This document shows positions 44,025 through 53,733 of a DNA stretch of 64,000 nucleotides, in pieces. A program made the position numbers and the translations under genes. The DNA is from Gracilimonas sp040117685 (lineage in GTDB: Bacteria; Bacteroidota; Rhodothermia; Balneolales; Balneolaceae). The notes beneath the pieces are model-generated. The model saw only the letters and a list, made by a program, of their open reading frames with translations, was not told the DNA's origin and searched no databases. Within the stretch, counting starts at the first letter, position 1. Every line of letters begins with the position of its first letter. Location: assembly GCF_040117685.2 (NCBI RefSeq), contig NZ_JBEDYP020000015.1:1-64000 (forward strand). The letters are read 5' to 3'.

Positions 44025-45371
44025 TTAGATGAAATTCGAGATCAAATTATAGAGAATGGCTGCAGGGCAAATATATTTAATGAATATTGGCCAGACTTTA
44101 GAAAACAGGGTTTGCTTGATTCCTGCAAATCCGTATTCCATTTCGTTTAGCGCCTGGTCGGTTTTCCATACATAACCCACAAACAAGCAGATTAAAAATC
44201 CACCAAGGGGTAAACCGATGGTGCTGAACAGGTAATCAAACCAGCCGATTAAGGCAGGGAAGAAAGCAACGGCCACGGAAACAACCAATATACCCAAACC
44301 AACTGTCCAGGCTGCTCTTTTTCTTTGAACTTCAAATTCATCGATTACATAAGAAACTGGAACTTCTAACAGCGAAATGGTTGATGTTAAGGCAGCAATA
44401 CTTAGCAACAGAAAGAAGGTCACACCTAATATCATTCCTACCGAACCGCCAATGGTGTGGAAGAGAGCAGGAAGGATTTGGAAAACAAGATCTGTACTGG
44501 AGGCCAATGATCCACCGGCATTAATGTTGATACCCTGACTTTGAGCAAGGTACATCGCAGGAACAATAAGTAAACCGGCAAGGAAGGCGATTCCAACATC
44601 AGCCAGGGTTACATAAGCAGCTGCCTGTGGAATGTTTTCCTTCTTATTAAGATAGGAACCGTAGGTGATAAGGGCACCCATCCCCAAAGAGAGGGAGAAG
44701 AAAGCCTGCCCCATAGCAGAAAAAATAAGGCCGGCATTAATCTTACTGAAGTCCGGGAGTAAGTAAATGCTTACACCTTCAGCACTGCCGGGTTGTAGTA
44801 ATACATAAATAATCATCACAATGATAATCCCTATGAGTAGGGGCATCATAGCCTTGGTTGCACGCTCAATACCGTCACTTACACCGGCGGTAATAATTTT
44901 AATGGTTCCCAGCATGAAAACGGTGGCTATAATGGCATTCTTAAATCCGTTATTGGTGTCGGTAAGCCAATCTGCTGCACCCGACCACCCAAAGAAGTAG
45001 AAGATTTCTTCAAAGGCGAAACCAAAGGCCCATCCGGCAACTACGGTGTAGAAGGAGAGGATCATCACTCCACAAATCACACCCCATAAACCCACTAAAG
45101 GGAAAAATTTACTGGAGCTGATAGCTTTAAATGCTCCAACGGGGTTTTTACCGGACTTTCTACCAATTGAAATCTCGGCTACCATTACCGGAAACCCAAT
45201 AGCAAAGGTACATAGCAGGTAAATTAACAGGTAAGCGGCACCGCCTTCTGTAGCAACTTTCGTGGGGAAAGCCCAAATGTTACCAAGTCCTACCGCTGAA
45301 CCGGCAGCTGCGAGTATAAAGCCAAGTTTTGAATTCCATGAACCGCGGTCGGTTGTGGTTGTTCCAGCCAA
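44025..45371 (-). CDS. Sodium-dependent transporter, NSS/SNF family
   Basis: A 448-residue polytopic symporter of the LeuT fold. The family signature of helix 1 is GFILAAAGSAVGLGNIWAFP, carrying Na+ and substrate ligands; helix 6 region AMGQAFFSLSLGMGALITYG is also typical. About 11 helices, consistent with the short prokaryotic subfamily that lacks helix 12. Substrate probably an amino acid, not defined. The start is TTG, backed by AAGGAGG 7 bases upstream. Fifty bases after the pullulanase gene. Confidence 0.93.
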   Translation of the reverse strand: MAGTTTTDRGSWNSKLGFILAAAGSAVGLGNIWAFPTKVATEGGAAYLLIYLLCTFAIGFPVMVAEISIGRKSGKNPVGAFKAISSSKFFPLVGLWGVICGVMILSFYTVVAGWAFGFAFEEIFYFFGWSGAADWLTDTNNGFKNAIIATVFMLGTIKIITAGVSDGIERATKAMMPLLIGIIIVMIIYVLLQPGSAEGVSIYLLPDFSKINAGLIFSAMGQAFFSLSLGMGALITYGSYLNKKENIPQAAAYVTLADVGIAFLAGLLIVPAMYLAQSQGININAGGSLASSTDLVFQILPALFHTIGGSVGMILGVTFFLLLSIAALTSTISLLEVPVSYVIDEFEVQRKRAAWTVGLGILVVSVAVAFFPALIGWFDYLFSTIGLPLGGFLICLFVGYVWKTDQALNEMEYGFAGIKQTLFSKVWPIFIKYICPAAILYNLISNFI

Positions 45372-45421
45372 GTGTGTTCCTCCTTAGGATTATTAAAATG
45401 AGGGGGTAAAATATTTTAAGC

Positions 45422-47446
45422 TTAGCTCACACGCAACTTTCTTAATACTACTCCGGAAGTGGCCGGTACCATCATTGATTCTTCAACGCTTTGAATGGTT
45501 GAAGCACCCGACTTTTCGGGATTTACAACGATTTCCCAATATCCTTCAGGAAGTATTATTTCGTGGGCATGATCTTTACTTGCGTTCAATGATACAAAGT
45601 AATCATACATATCACCTGAACTTTTTCCGTCTATTGAAAAGGTGATATGAAGCGGATCATTATATACTTTGAAATTGATTTCATCAGGCTTTGACTTTCT
45701 TAATGCAGGGGCATCTAATCGTAACTCTATCAACCCTTTATAGTAATCAAATAATTCTTTATTAATGCTGATTTCATTAAAATTCAGCCAATTCGTTTCG
45801 TCGTCTTTATTGTAACTGTTATGATCAAGCTTCCCTTTCCCGGGATCAAAACCGGAAGGATCCTGTATCATTTTTGAGCGCGCCCATTCCTGTCCGGCGT
45901 GGATCATTGGAATCCCTTGAGAAACAAATAAAGACAAGGCTCCAAGCTTAGCTATTTGCAATTCTTTCTCTGAAAGGGAGGTGAGCTGTCTTTTGTCTTC
46001 AAACACAGTGTCTGCTTTGGAAGGGTTAAGGGCAATGCGAATGTAATCTCCCAATGTGTACCCGTCATGACTTTCCAGGTAATTTACTGAATGACCTGAG
46101 TGATTGAACAAGCCTTGTTCTCCGGATTCCAAAGTGCCACGAAATAAATTCTCAATACCAAATCGGGTTAGCTGAGAACTGGCTTCACCAAAAATGAACC
46201 CCTTATTCTCTTTTGGATGATACCCTTTGAGGCCATTTCTGATTTTATCATTCCAGCATGCCCATCCATGATCTGAAAAACCGGCGGGTTTATAATTACC
46301 ACCCCAGGGTTCTGCGATTAGTATTACGCCAGGATTAATCTTCTGAGCTTCTTCTTTGATACGATCAATAGTATCCCAATCAATAATTCCGGCTAAATCG
46401 AACCTGAACCCATCTATGTGATATTCTGTCATCCAGTGTTTAACAGACTCGATAATGATTTCCCGGGCATACTTTTTTGTAGTATCAATATCGTTCCCAG
46501 TCCAGCTATCGTTCAGATAATTGCCTTTTTCATCCAGCCGGAAATAGTGATCCTTAGCAGTGTATTTCAGAGGATTCTGGTCATAATGAGAAGCATGATT
46601 GTACACCACATCCATAATGACGGATATATCCTCTTTATGAAGGGCTTTTACCAAAGATTTTAACTCGTGCTCAGCTTTTTGGTTTTTGCCAACTACACTT
46701 CCGGGTTCGAGTGTTGCATCAGAGGCGTACATAGTTTCCGGGGCAAAGAAGAAGGAGGTCATGTATCCCCAATAATTTCGGGAATAGGGATTCCATGTAT
46801 TCATTACTCCTTCCTCCGTTTCTTCATTAAACGGAGGCTCGAAATATCCAAACTTTTGAAGAGGGAGGAATTCAACCGCATTTACCCCAAGCCTTTTTAA
46901 ATGACTGATTCCCCCGACTTCAGCTTCCCGAAAATCATTGTAAATTCCCTGCACAAAGGTTTTGGCAGAGGAGTGGGCTACCATGTCCTTAATATGAGTT
47001 TCATATATGACCAAATCCCGGGGATCTTCAGGTGTTACAAAATTATCACCTTCCCAATCAAATGAAGAATGCCCGGTAATTTTTGTTTTGGGAAATTGCA
47101 GGTGATGGTTTGTTGATGTTACGTGCCTGCTTCGGGGATCAGCGATAGGATGTTCGGTATGTGCAAAAAAGGGATCGTCTTTCGGCCCTTCTATCTTATA
47201 CGTGTACCACTTTCCGTAAAAAGTATCCTGAATTAAAGTCTGCCAAATTCCATCGTCGTTCTTTTCTAAAGGAAATTGGAGCCCGGAATCATGCTCATAT
47301 TCATCATAAATGATAAGAGCCACAGAATTTGCTTTAGGAGCAAAAAGCCGGAATACACTTTGATTCCCTCGAGTAGTATAACCCAAAGGAAATTTATCAA
47401 GCCCTTCGATGGTGCAATTTTCTATGTCTTCAGCAGAAGAACTCAA
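45422..47446 (-). CDS. Type I pullulanase (GH13)
   Basis: A 674-residue enzyme that hydrolyses alpha-1,6 branches of pullulan or glycogen. An N-terminal CBM48-like domain (TRGNQSVFRLFAPKANSVAL) precedes the (beta/alpha)8 barrel with the four GH13 regions: VVYNHAS, DGFRFDLAGIID (nucleophile Asp), ILIAEPWGGN (acid/base Glu) and YLESHDGYTLGDY. The C-terminal beta domain ends GVVLRKLRVS. No signal peptide, so it is intracellular and fits glycogen turnover. The start is a TTG with only a weak AAGAG upstream. Confidence 0.93.
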   Translation of the reverse strand: MSSSAEDIENCTIEGLDKFPLGYTTRGNQSVFRLFAPKANSVALIIYDEYEHDSGLQFPLEKNDDGIWQTLIQDTFYGKWYTYKIEGPKDDPFFAHTEHPIADPRSRHVTSTNHHLQFPKTKITGHSSFDWEGDNFVTPEDPRDLVIYETHIKDMVAHSSAKTFVQGIYNDFREAEVGGISHLKRLGVNAVEFLPLQKFGYFEPPFNEETEEGVMNTWNPYSRNYWGYMTSFFFAPETMYASDATLEPGSVVGKNQKAEHELKSLVKALHKEDISVIMDVVYNHASHYDQNPLKYTAKDHYFRLDEKGNYLNDSWTGNDIDTTKKYAREIIIESVKHWMTEYHIDGFRFDLAGIIDWDTIDRIKEEAQKINPGVILIAEPWGGNYKPAGFSDHGWACWNDKIRNGLKGYHPKENKGFIFGEASSQLTRFGIENLFRGTLESGEQGLFNHSGHSVNYLESHDGYTLGDYIRIALNPSKADTVFEDKRQLTSLSEKELQIAKLGALSLFVSQGIPMIHAGQEWARSKMIQDPSGFDPGKGKLDHNSYNKDDETNWLNFNEISINKELFDYYKGLIELRLDAPALRKSKPDEINFKVYNDPLHITFSIDGKSSGDMYDYFVSLNASKDHAHEIILPEGYWEIVVNPEKSGASTIQSVEESMMVPATSGVVLRKLRVS

Positions 47447-47493
47447 TCTCTTATTTTTAGAATGAAGTCAGTATTCAGGTTTCTTTATCCTTT

Positions 47494-49533
47494 TTAAGTA
47501 ATCGTGCTTCCGGGTTCGGCGTCGGTTTCTACAAACCTGAGGTTACCCTCAGAATCTTCTGCCATTAATATCATACCCTGGCTTTCTACTCCCATCAGCT
47601 TCTTTGGGGCAAGATTGGCAACTACACTTACTTTCTGCCCGGGCAGGTCTTCCGCATTGTAATGCTTTGCGATTCCGGACACAATCTGTCGTTTCTCGAG
47701 CCCGATGTCTACGGTAAACTTAATCAGCTTATCGGATTTTTCGATTTTTTCTGCCGTCAGGATTTTCCCGGCCCGCAGATCCAGCTTCATAAAGTCACCG
47801 AATTCGATATCCTTTTTCAGTTCAGGAACATCCGGCTTAGGATCGGCAGCTTCGGCTTTGTCGTGTAGTTTTTGAATTTGTTCTTCGATGAGTTCGTCCT
47901 CAATTTTGTCAAATAAAATTTCACCCTGAGTAACAGGAGTTTCTTTTTCGAGCATATTCGGGGTGATATCATCCCAGCTGAAATCATCACTTAACCCAAA
48001 TTGTGCTCTCAGTTGTTTCATTTTCTCCGGCAGTATTGGATCAAACAAACAGGAGAGAGCCGCACTGATTTGCAGACTCACATATAAAGTATTACCACAC
48101 TTGACGGGATCGTCTTTGCGCGTTTTCCACGGTTCAGTTTCGGTAAAATAGCGATTACCAATCCGCGCAAGATTCATTGTTTCATTGATAGCTTCCTTAA
48201 ACCGGAAGTTCTCATACGCCTGTGTGATTTTATCTTTTTGTTCACTGATAGCCTCCAACGTTTCCTTATCTAAATCAGAAGGCTCAATGAGTTCAGGCAC
48301 TTTCCCTTCCGCATAATTGGCGGTAAAGGAGAGAGAGCGGTTAGTGAAGTTACCCAACACATCTGCCAGCTCGGTATTTACCCGGGTCTGAAAATCTTTC
48401 CATGAAAAGTCAGAGTCCTTTGACTCGGGAAGGGTAGTACCTAAAGCATACCGAAGCAGGTCCGGATTAAACTCTTCCACATCCAGATATTCATGCAGCC
48501 AAACAGCCCAGCCTCTTGAGGTGGATAATTTCTTGCCCTCCAGATTCAAAAACTCATTTGCCGGCACATTTTTGGGTAGTACATAATCTCCATGCTCCAT
48601 GAGTACCACAGGAAACATGATGCAGTGAAATACGATGTTATCTTTTCCGATAAAGTGATACAGTTCGGTATCTTCATCCTGCCAAAAATCTTTCCAGAGC
48701 TCCGGTTTGCCTTGTTCCTGCGCCCACTCTTTGGTGGCCGATACATACCCGATAGGAGCATCGAACCACACATACAATACTTTTCCTTTGGCTTCATCAA
48801 GTGGTACAGGTACACCCCAGCTTAAGTCGCGGGTGGCAGCTCGATCAGCAAGGCCGTCATTCAGCCAGCTTTTAACCTGACCCATTACATTGGGCTTCCA
48901 GTTTTCACGGCTTTCAACCCATTCCTCGAGCTTAGGCTGCACATCCCCGAGCGGCATATACCAGTGCTCGGTTTTCTTAAGCTCGGGCTTCTCACCAGTC
49001 AATGCACTTACCGGATTTTTTAGCTCAGTAGGGGAAAGGGAAGTACCGCAGTTCTCACACTGATCTCCGTACGCTTCCTCAAATCCGCAGTTGGGGCAGG
49101 TTCCTTTTACGTAGCGGTCGGGGAGAAACATATCTGCTTTGGGATCATAAAGCTGCTCTTCGGTTTTTTTCTTAAAGAAGCCTTTATCATGCAGATTGGT
49201 AAAGAACTCCTGTGACGTTTCGTGATGCACTTCGGAGCTGGTTCTGCCGTAATAGTCAAAGGTGATTCCAAACTCTTTAAATACCTTTTTGTTCATCTCA
49301 TGATAGCGATCCACAATATCCTGAGGGGAAACGCCTTCTTTTTCGGCCGCAATGGTTATGGGTACACCATGTTCATCTGATCCGCAAATAAAAGCTACGT
49401 CCGCATCAGTTCGGCGTTTGTAGCGGCAGTAAAAATCGGGGGTGAGGTAAGCTCCGGCAAGGTGACCAAGATGAATAGGTCCGTTGGCATAAGGCAGCGC
49501 CGAAGTAACAAGAATACGTTTTTTATTGGGCAT
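47494..49533 (-). CDS. metG: Methionyl-tRNA synthetase with C-terminal tRNA-binding domain
   Basis: A 679-residue class I synthetase. Seen: the HIGH-type motif ALPYANGPIHLGHLAGAY, ICGSDEHGVPI, a zinc knuckle with CPNCGFEEAYGDQCENC, the KMSKS-type loop as KLSTSRGWAVWL, and the anticodon-binding helical domain. Residues about 575-679 are an EMAP/Trbp111-like domain (FMKLDLRAGKILTAEKI, VVANLAPKKLMGVESQGMIL) that enhances tRNA binding and dimerisation. Complete. Confidence 0.98.
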   Translation of the reverse strand: MPNKKRILVTSALPYANGPIHLGHLAGAYLTPDFYCRYKRRTDADVAFICGSDEHGVPITIAAEKEGVSPQDIVDRYHEMNKKVFKEFGITFDYYGRTSSEVHHETSQEFFTNLHDKGFFKKKTEEQLYDPKADMFLPDRYVKGTCPNCGFEEAYGDQCENCGTSLSPTELKNPVSALTGEKPELKKTEHWYMPLGDVQPKLEEWVESRENWKPNVMGQVKSWLNDGLADRAATRDLSWGVPVPLDEAKGKVLYVWFDAPIGYVSATKEWAQEQGKPELWKDFWQDEDTELYHFIGKDNIVFHCIMFPVVLMEHGDYVLPKNVPANEFLNLEGKKLSTSRGWAVWLHEYLDVEEFNPDLLRYALGTTLPESKDSDFSWKDFQTRVNTELADVLGNFTNRSLSFTANYAEGKVPELIEPSDLDKETLEAISEQKDKITQAYENFRFKEAINETMNLARIGNRYFTETEPWKTRKDDPVKCGNTLYVSLQISAALSCLFDPILPEKMKQLRAQFGLSDDFSWDDITPNMLEKETPVTQGEILFDKIEDELIEEQIQKLHDKAEAADPKPDVPELKKDIEFGDFMKLDLRAGKILTAEKIEKSDKLIKFTVDIGLEKRQIVSGIAKHYNAEDLPGQKVSVVANLAPKKLMGVESQGMILMAEDSEGNLRFVETDAEPGSTIT

Positions 49534-49623
49534 GAATGAGTTTTATCCGTCTTTTTTCCGAAGATAAGAAATGGTGGCTTTAATGTTTAAGGGGGGATAG
49601 AAATTTATTTGAGAATAACATTA

Positions 49624-49776
49624 AGTCTCGTGACGGCGCTCCGCTTCGAAACGCTCCTCCGAGGCTCCGCCTAATGATTGTACAGTAAGCTTTACTCTAT
49701 TGTATCCAGTCACATTAGAGGCAGAGCCTCTGATTAAGGTTCCGCAGCGGAGCGACGGAACCAGTGCGACGAGTAC
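49624..49776. repeat. Imperfect palindromic repeat element, MITE/REP-like
   Basis: In the 306-base gap between divergent metG and tmk, two arms pair over about 60 bases each. CTCGT (49627-49631) pairs with ACGAG (49769-49773), CGCTCCGCT (49637-49645) with AGCGGAGCG (49746-49754), and GAGGCTCCGCCTAATG (49661-49676) with CATTAGAGGCAGAGCCTC (49713-49730), with one mismatch and a small bulge. The loop is about 36 bases. It is more GC-rich than the surroundings, has no gene inside, and could be mobile or a transcribed hairpin. The remaining bases of the gap hold no gene. Confidence 0.65.
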
Positions 49777-49839
49777 TAAAGTCATAATCCATCAATTTGA
49801 TATATTTTTCTACTCCTGAATTCTCCTTAACTTTACTGT

Positions 49840-50442
49840 ATGCTAATTACATTTGAAGGAATAGACGGAAGCGGGAAGTCCACGCAGATTTCTCTTTTAA
49901 AAGAACGACTCTTCAATTCAGGACACCAGGTAGAAGTATTTCGGGAGCCGGGGGGTACTGATGTATCTGAAATGATTAGAGGGATGTTGCTCAACCCTGA
50001 ACTGGATATTGATCCCGTAACGGAGCTACTGCTATTCTCATCGGCTCGCTCTCAGCTGGTAGCAGAAAAAGTTCGCCCACTGCTTGACCAAGATGTAATC
50101 GTTATTCTGGATCGTTTCTATGATTCCACAACGGCATACCAGGGTTTTGGGCGCAAGAGTATGTCGATAGAGCAGATTAATCAGATCAATGCGGCAGCAA
50201 CCCACAATCTCATCCCGGACTTTACCTTCTACTTGCGGCTCAGCCTGGAAGAGGCATCGGAGCGGACCAAGAACTTCGAAAAAGACCGTATGGAACTCTC
50301 AGGTGATTCATTTTTCAGGCGGGTCTTTGATGGATTTGAACATCTGGCTAAAACAGAACCCCGTTTTAAAACCATTAATGCGGGGCAGGATAAAGATTCC
50401 ATACACGAAAATATTTTTTCTGAGTTGGAATCTTCTCTTTGA
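49840..50442 (+). CDS. tmk: Thymidylate kinase
   Basis: A 200-residue enzyme phosphorylating dTMP to dTDP. P-loop FEGIDGSGKSTQ (Lys13), the DRx motif in ILDRFYDSTTAYQGFGR, FREPGGTDVSE, and the lid region around LEEASERTKNFEKDRME. Length normal. The ATG has no ribosome site; TAACTTTA at 49828-49835 lies just before it. Confidence 0.97.
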   Translation: MLITFEGIDGSGKSTQISLLKERLFNSGHQVEVFREPGGTDVSEMIRGMLLNPELDIDPVTELLLFSSARSQLVAEKVRPLLDQDVIVILDRFYDSTTAYQGFGRKSMSIEQINQINAAATHNLIPDFTFYLRLSLEEASERTKNFEKDRMELSGDSFFRRVFDGFEHLAKTEPRFKTINAGQDKDSIHENIFSELESSL

Positions 50443-50673
50443 TTACACTCCTGATAAATTCTGAATGGGGAAATTGGTGTAACATCCGGGAGGGAAGTGC
50501 ATCTTTTTTAAAAAACTTTACGGTTATCCGATTATTTATCTGTGATGAACATTGAGGCTTAATCTTTTTATCCGTAAATTTAAAGCAATCTGGATGAGTC
50601 CTGCCTGTTTCCATGACAACCAGTTCATCAAAAGAATACAATTCTAACGATCATAACTACCAAGTAATAAATT
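50443..50673. other. Gene-free spacer between tmk and the SRPBCC gene
   Basis: These 231 bases carry no convincing gene, terminator or known RNA. A weak TTACAC/GTGTAA pairing near 50445-50481 was seen but has no T tail. The promoter of the SRPBCC gene probably lies here. Confidence 0.4.
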
Positions 50674-51150
50674 ATGGCGCACGAAAGAATCGAAATTGAT
50701 CTACCTCTTGCCAAAGTATACGAGCTCCTTTCTAATCCAGTTGAATTTCCTAAGTTCCTGGAACGCATAGACAAAGTAGAAAGAATTAACTCTCAGACTT
50801 TCGAGTACAAGACTGACATTGGAGGAGAAGAGTATCAGTGGACAACTAATCTTATCGATAATCTTCGTAATACTCGCTTTGCCTGGATTACAATTAATGG
50901 TAATCTGAATCAAACCGGAACCATTCGATTTACTCCGCTTGATAATGGCGAACGCACACGCGTTGAGTTTTCTCTGGACTACCGAACATTTTTCGGTGAT
51001 CCTGAAGAAGAATTGGCTTCTTTCATTGAAGATTCACCTGCTCAGCTCAAAAAAGACCTGGAGAAATTCAAGGAATTAGCTGAAGGCGGAACCTTCAAAG
51101 AAACTCCAATCGAGCCAACGGAAGAGACCGAAGAAGAAGTTACCGCATAA
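50674..51150 (+). CDS. SRPBCC-family (polyketide cyclase/COQ10-like) protein
   Basis: A 158-residue protein with the helix-grip fold of the START/SRPBCC superfamily: IEIDLPLAKVYELLSNPVEF, FLERIDKVERI, FEYKTDIGGEEYQW, TGTIRFTPLDNGERTRVEF, and the long C-terminal helix SFIEDSPAQLKKDLEKFKEL. Members bind hydrophobic ligands; COQ10-type relatives bind quinones. An acidic tail (TEETEEEVTA) is distinctive. Monocistronic with a strong terminator. Confidence 0.85.
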   Translation: MAHERIEIDLPLAKVYELLSNPVEFPKFLERIDKVERINSQTFEYKTDIGGEEYQWTTNLIDNLRNTRFAWITINGNLNQTGTIRFTPLDNGERTRVEFSLDYRTFFGDPEEELASFIEDSPAQLKKDLEKFKELAEGGTFKETPIEPTEETEEEVTA

Positions 51151-51183
51151 GGTATTTCAATCTTTATATTATTTACATTACTT

Positions 51184-51214
51184 GATGCGCATCTCACCGA
51201 TGCGCATTTTTTTT
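51184..51214 (+). terminator. Rho-independent terminator after the SRPBCC gene
   Basis: ATGCGCAT (51185-51192) pairs with ATGCGCAT (51200-51207), a 7-base loop, then eight T. Confidence 0.88.
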
Positions 51215-51232
51215 GTCATTATTTAAATACGT

Positions 51233-52084
51233 ATGGATTTCAGCGAGTTTTTACAATCAGAATCAAGCCGCCAACCCCATTATTTATTAATCGGCAGTCC
51301 GATTAGCCACAGTATTTCTCCTTTAATGCATAATACGGCTCTCGATCATCATGGATTGAAGGCGGAGTATCATGCCGTAGCCGTCAGAAACAGTGAGATT
51401 GCTACCCTGATTGCCCACTTCAACCGATTAGAATTTTTGGGTGCCAACATCACCATTCCTTACAAGGAAACATTATTCGATGCTGTGGATACACTGGGAA
51501 TGGAAGCTGCACAAATCGGGGCTATTAACACCATTGTAAAAAGGGATGGTAAAATTATTGGGGAAAATACGGATGAATACGGCTTCCGTGTTCCCATTGA
51601 AGAATATGAAGATGACCTTGCCGGTGAACGAGCCATCATTTTCGGAACAGGGGGTGCAACCAAAGCAATTTGTTATGCACTGCGTGAAATTGGGATTGAA
51701 GAGATTGTGATGGTTTCCCGCCGCCCCGGCCGGTATGATAAACGTTCAGATATCATCATGTGCAATTATGAGAATTGGATTGCTTATGCGGAACAAGCGG
51801 CTATCATAATTAATGCCACTCCATTGGGCATGGTGCCAAACACGGATGCTTCCCCAGTACAGGACCATGAAGTAGAAGTTCTGGCAGGAAAAATCTGCTA
51901 TGATGCAGTTTATAATCCTCGCGAAACCACGTTTTTGAAACAAGCTAAGGAAGTAGGTGGTATTCCTATCGAAGGGCTGGATATGTTAATTTACCAGGGC
52001 GCGAAATCCTTTAAACTTTGGACCGGACAGGAATTCCCAACCGGACTCATCAAAATGAAGTTAGAAGATGTCTTCCCGAATTAA
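51233..52084 (+). CDS. aroE: Shikimate dehydrogenase
   Basis: A 283-residue NADP enzyme that reduces 3-dehydroshikimate. Seen: LIGSPISHSISPLMHNTAL, GANITIPYKETLF with the catalytic Lys, GAINTIVKRDG, GENTDEYGFRVPIE with the catalytic Asp, and the Rossmann loop IFGTGGATKAICYAL. The C-terminal GLDMLIYQGAKSFKLWTGQE is standard. Its 3-prime end overlaps the pgeF start by 17 bases. Confidence 0.97.
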   Translation: MDFSEFLQSESSRQPHYLLIGSPISHSISPLMHNTALDHHGLKAEYHAVAVRNSEIATLIAHFNRLEFLGANITIPYKETLFDAVDTLGMEAAQIGAINTIVKRDGKIIGENTDEYGFRVPIEEYEDDLAGERAIIFGTGGATKAICYALREIGIEEIVMVSRRPGRYDKRSDIIMCNYENWIAYAEQAAIIINATPLGMVPNTDASPVQDHEVEVLAGKICYDAVYNPRETTFLKQAKEVGGIPIEGLDMLIYQGAKSFKLWTGQEFPTGLIKMKLEDVFPN

Positions 52085-52814
52085 ATTTATTAAACCGGAT
52101 TTACTAAACAATGAGGTCATTTCCAGCTGGTTTACGCTGCGGAATCAGGAATCGGTTCATCCCGGAAAAGATATTCCCGGCCTAAATTTGGGACTTAATA
52201 CCTCAGAACAAGCTTCTGTTGTTTTAAAGAACCGACAGCGGTTGTTGAAGGAAATCGGAGCGGAGGACGGCCAGATAGCTTATGGAGTACAAGTCCATAA
52301 AACCGATATACAAGAAGTGACAGAGGGTGGTATTTATGAACAGACGGATGGGTTTGTATCGAACACGCCCGAATTAGCTCTTGCCATACAAGTTGCCGAT
52401 TGTGCAGCAGTTCTACTGGGAGATGCCGAAAATAAAATAATTGGCGCCGTGCATGCAGGTTGGCGGGGAGCTGTAGGTGATATTGTTCCCAAAACAATTC
52501 GAAAAATGAAGAATCTTGGAGCCGACTCTAACCACATTAAGGCATTTGTGAGCCCGTGTATTTCACTCGAAAATTTTGAGGTTGGGGAAGAGGTTGCTGC
52601 TAAGTTTCCTGATCAGTTTGTAGACAGAACGAATTACGTCAAGCCTCATGTTAACCTGAAAGCATTCATTAAGCAGCAGCTGTTAGGGGAAGGAATTTCA
52701 CAAGAACACATTGAGATCGATGATTCCTGTACTATTGCTGAAGAAAGCTTTTATTCCTACCGCAGACAGAAAGATAAGAGCGGGCGAATGATGGGAATTA
52801 TCAAATTGAACTAA
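52068..52814 (+). CDS. pgeF: Purine nucleoside phosphorylase/laccase-domain protein (YfiH family)
   Basis: A 248-residue protein of the multi-copper-oxidase-like YfiH/PgeF family, known for peptidoglycan editing and purine nucleoside cleavage. Metal ligands: QVHKTDI, QVADCAAVLLGD, AVHAGWRGAVGDIV and the C-terminal SFYSYRRQKDKSGRMMG. Length normal. Confidence 0.94.
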   Translation: MSSRIKFIKPDLLNNEVISSWFTLRNQESVHPGKDIPGLNLGLNTSEQASVVLKNRQRLLKEIGAEDGQIAYGVQVHKTDIQEVTEGGIYEQTDGFVSNTPELALAIQVADCAAVLLGDAENKIIGAVHAGWRGAVGDIVPKTIRKMKNLGADSNHIKAFVSPCISLENFEVGEEVAAKFPDQFVDRTNYVKPHVNLKAFIKQQLLGEGISQEHIEIDDSCTIAEESFYSYRRQKDKSGRMMGIIKLN

Positions 52815-52827
52815 GAACGTTTACACA

Positions 52828-53727
52828 TTGAGAGTTAGTTACAGCCCCGGTTACGTTGCCGATATTCCGGATGACCACATCTTCCCAATGAAGAAATTCC
52901 GGGGCTTACACCGCTATTTACTGGATAAAGGGGTTTTAAAGAAATCGGAAATTATTGAACCATCTATGGTTGACCAATCGAACCTTATCATGGCTCATAC
53001 TCACCGTTATGCTGAGGCCATTTGGGAAGGAACGCTGGACAGGAAAGAGGAGCGAAGGATGGGACTTCCCTGGAGCAAGTCGTTGGCTATAAGGTCAAGA
53101 TTGGCCGTTCAGGGAACCATAAATGCCGGGCTTATGGCCCTTCAGGATGGGATTGCAGGAAATTTAGCCGGTGGAACCCATCACGCCATGCCTGATTTAG
53201 GAGAAGGATTTTGTGTATTCAACGATGTAGCTGTTGCCATTAATGTGTTGCAACAGTCCAAGTGGGTGAATAAGGTAATGGTGATTGATTGTGATGTTCA
53301 TCAGGGTAATGGCACTGCTTACATTTTTGCAGATGACCCAAGTGTTTTCACTTTTTCCATACACGGAGAAAAGAATTATCCATTCAAAAAACCCCCTTCG
53401 GATCTGGACGTGGGTTTGCCGGATAAAACCGAAGATAAAGTTTATCATAAAGCCCTGATATCTGCACTTGATACCATTTTGGAGGACTTCAGCCCCGATC
53501 TTGTGTATTACCTTGGTGGAATAGATCCGTTGGAAGCCGATCATTTTGGCCGGCTTTCACTTTCGTTGAATGGCCTTCGGGAAAGAGAACGAATAGTTAT
53601 CGAAACCATCTCTCAACGAAATCTGCCGTTAGTGTTGTTATTGTCGGGTGGATATGCACCCACATTAAATGATACGGTTATTGCTCACGCACAAATGTAT
53701 GAAGTGGCAAAAGAAATGGGTTTTTAG
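52828..53727 (+). CDS. Histone deacetylase-like amidohydrolase
   Basis: A 299-residue zinc hydrolase of the arginase/deacetylase fold (class IV HDAC, acetoin-utilisation AcuC and acetylpolyamine hydrolase relatives). Ligands: GGTHHAMPDLGEGFCVFNDV (His-His and the substrate loop), VMVIDCDVHQGNGTAYIF (zinc Asp and His), YYLGGIDPLEADHFGRL (zinc Asp), and the C-terminal LLSGGYAP. Substrate unknown. The start is TTG with weak ACGTTTACAC upstream. Confidence 0.92.
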   Translation: MRVSYSPGYVADIPDDHIFPMKKFRGLHRYLLDKGVLKKSEIIEPSMVDQSNLIMAHTHRYAEAIWEGTLDRKEERRMGLPWSKSLAIRSRLAVQGTINAGLMALQDGIAGNLAGGTHHAMPDLGEGFCVFNDVAVAINVLQQSKWVNKVMVIDCDVHQGNGTAYIFADDPSVFTFSIHGEKNYPFKKPPSDLDVGLPDKTEDKVYHKALISALDTILEDFSPDLVYYLGGIDPLEADHFGRLSLSLNGLRERERIVIETISQRNLPLVLLLSGGYAPTLNDTVIAHAQMYEVAKEMGF

Positions 53728-53733
53728 AAATCA

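Noticed and set aside
50375..50641. Minus-strand frame of 88 codons in the tmk-SRPBCC gap
   Set aside because: Overlaps the tmk 3-prime end and shows no domain, signal peptide or ribosome site.
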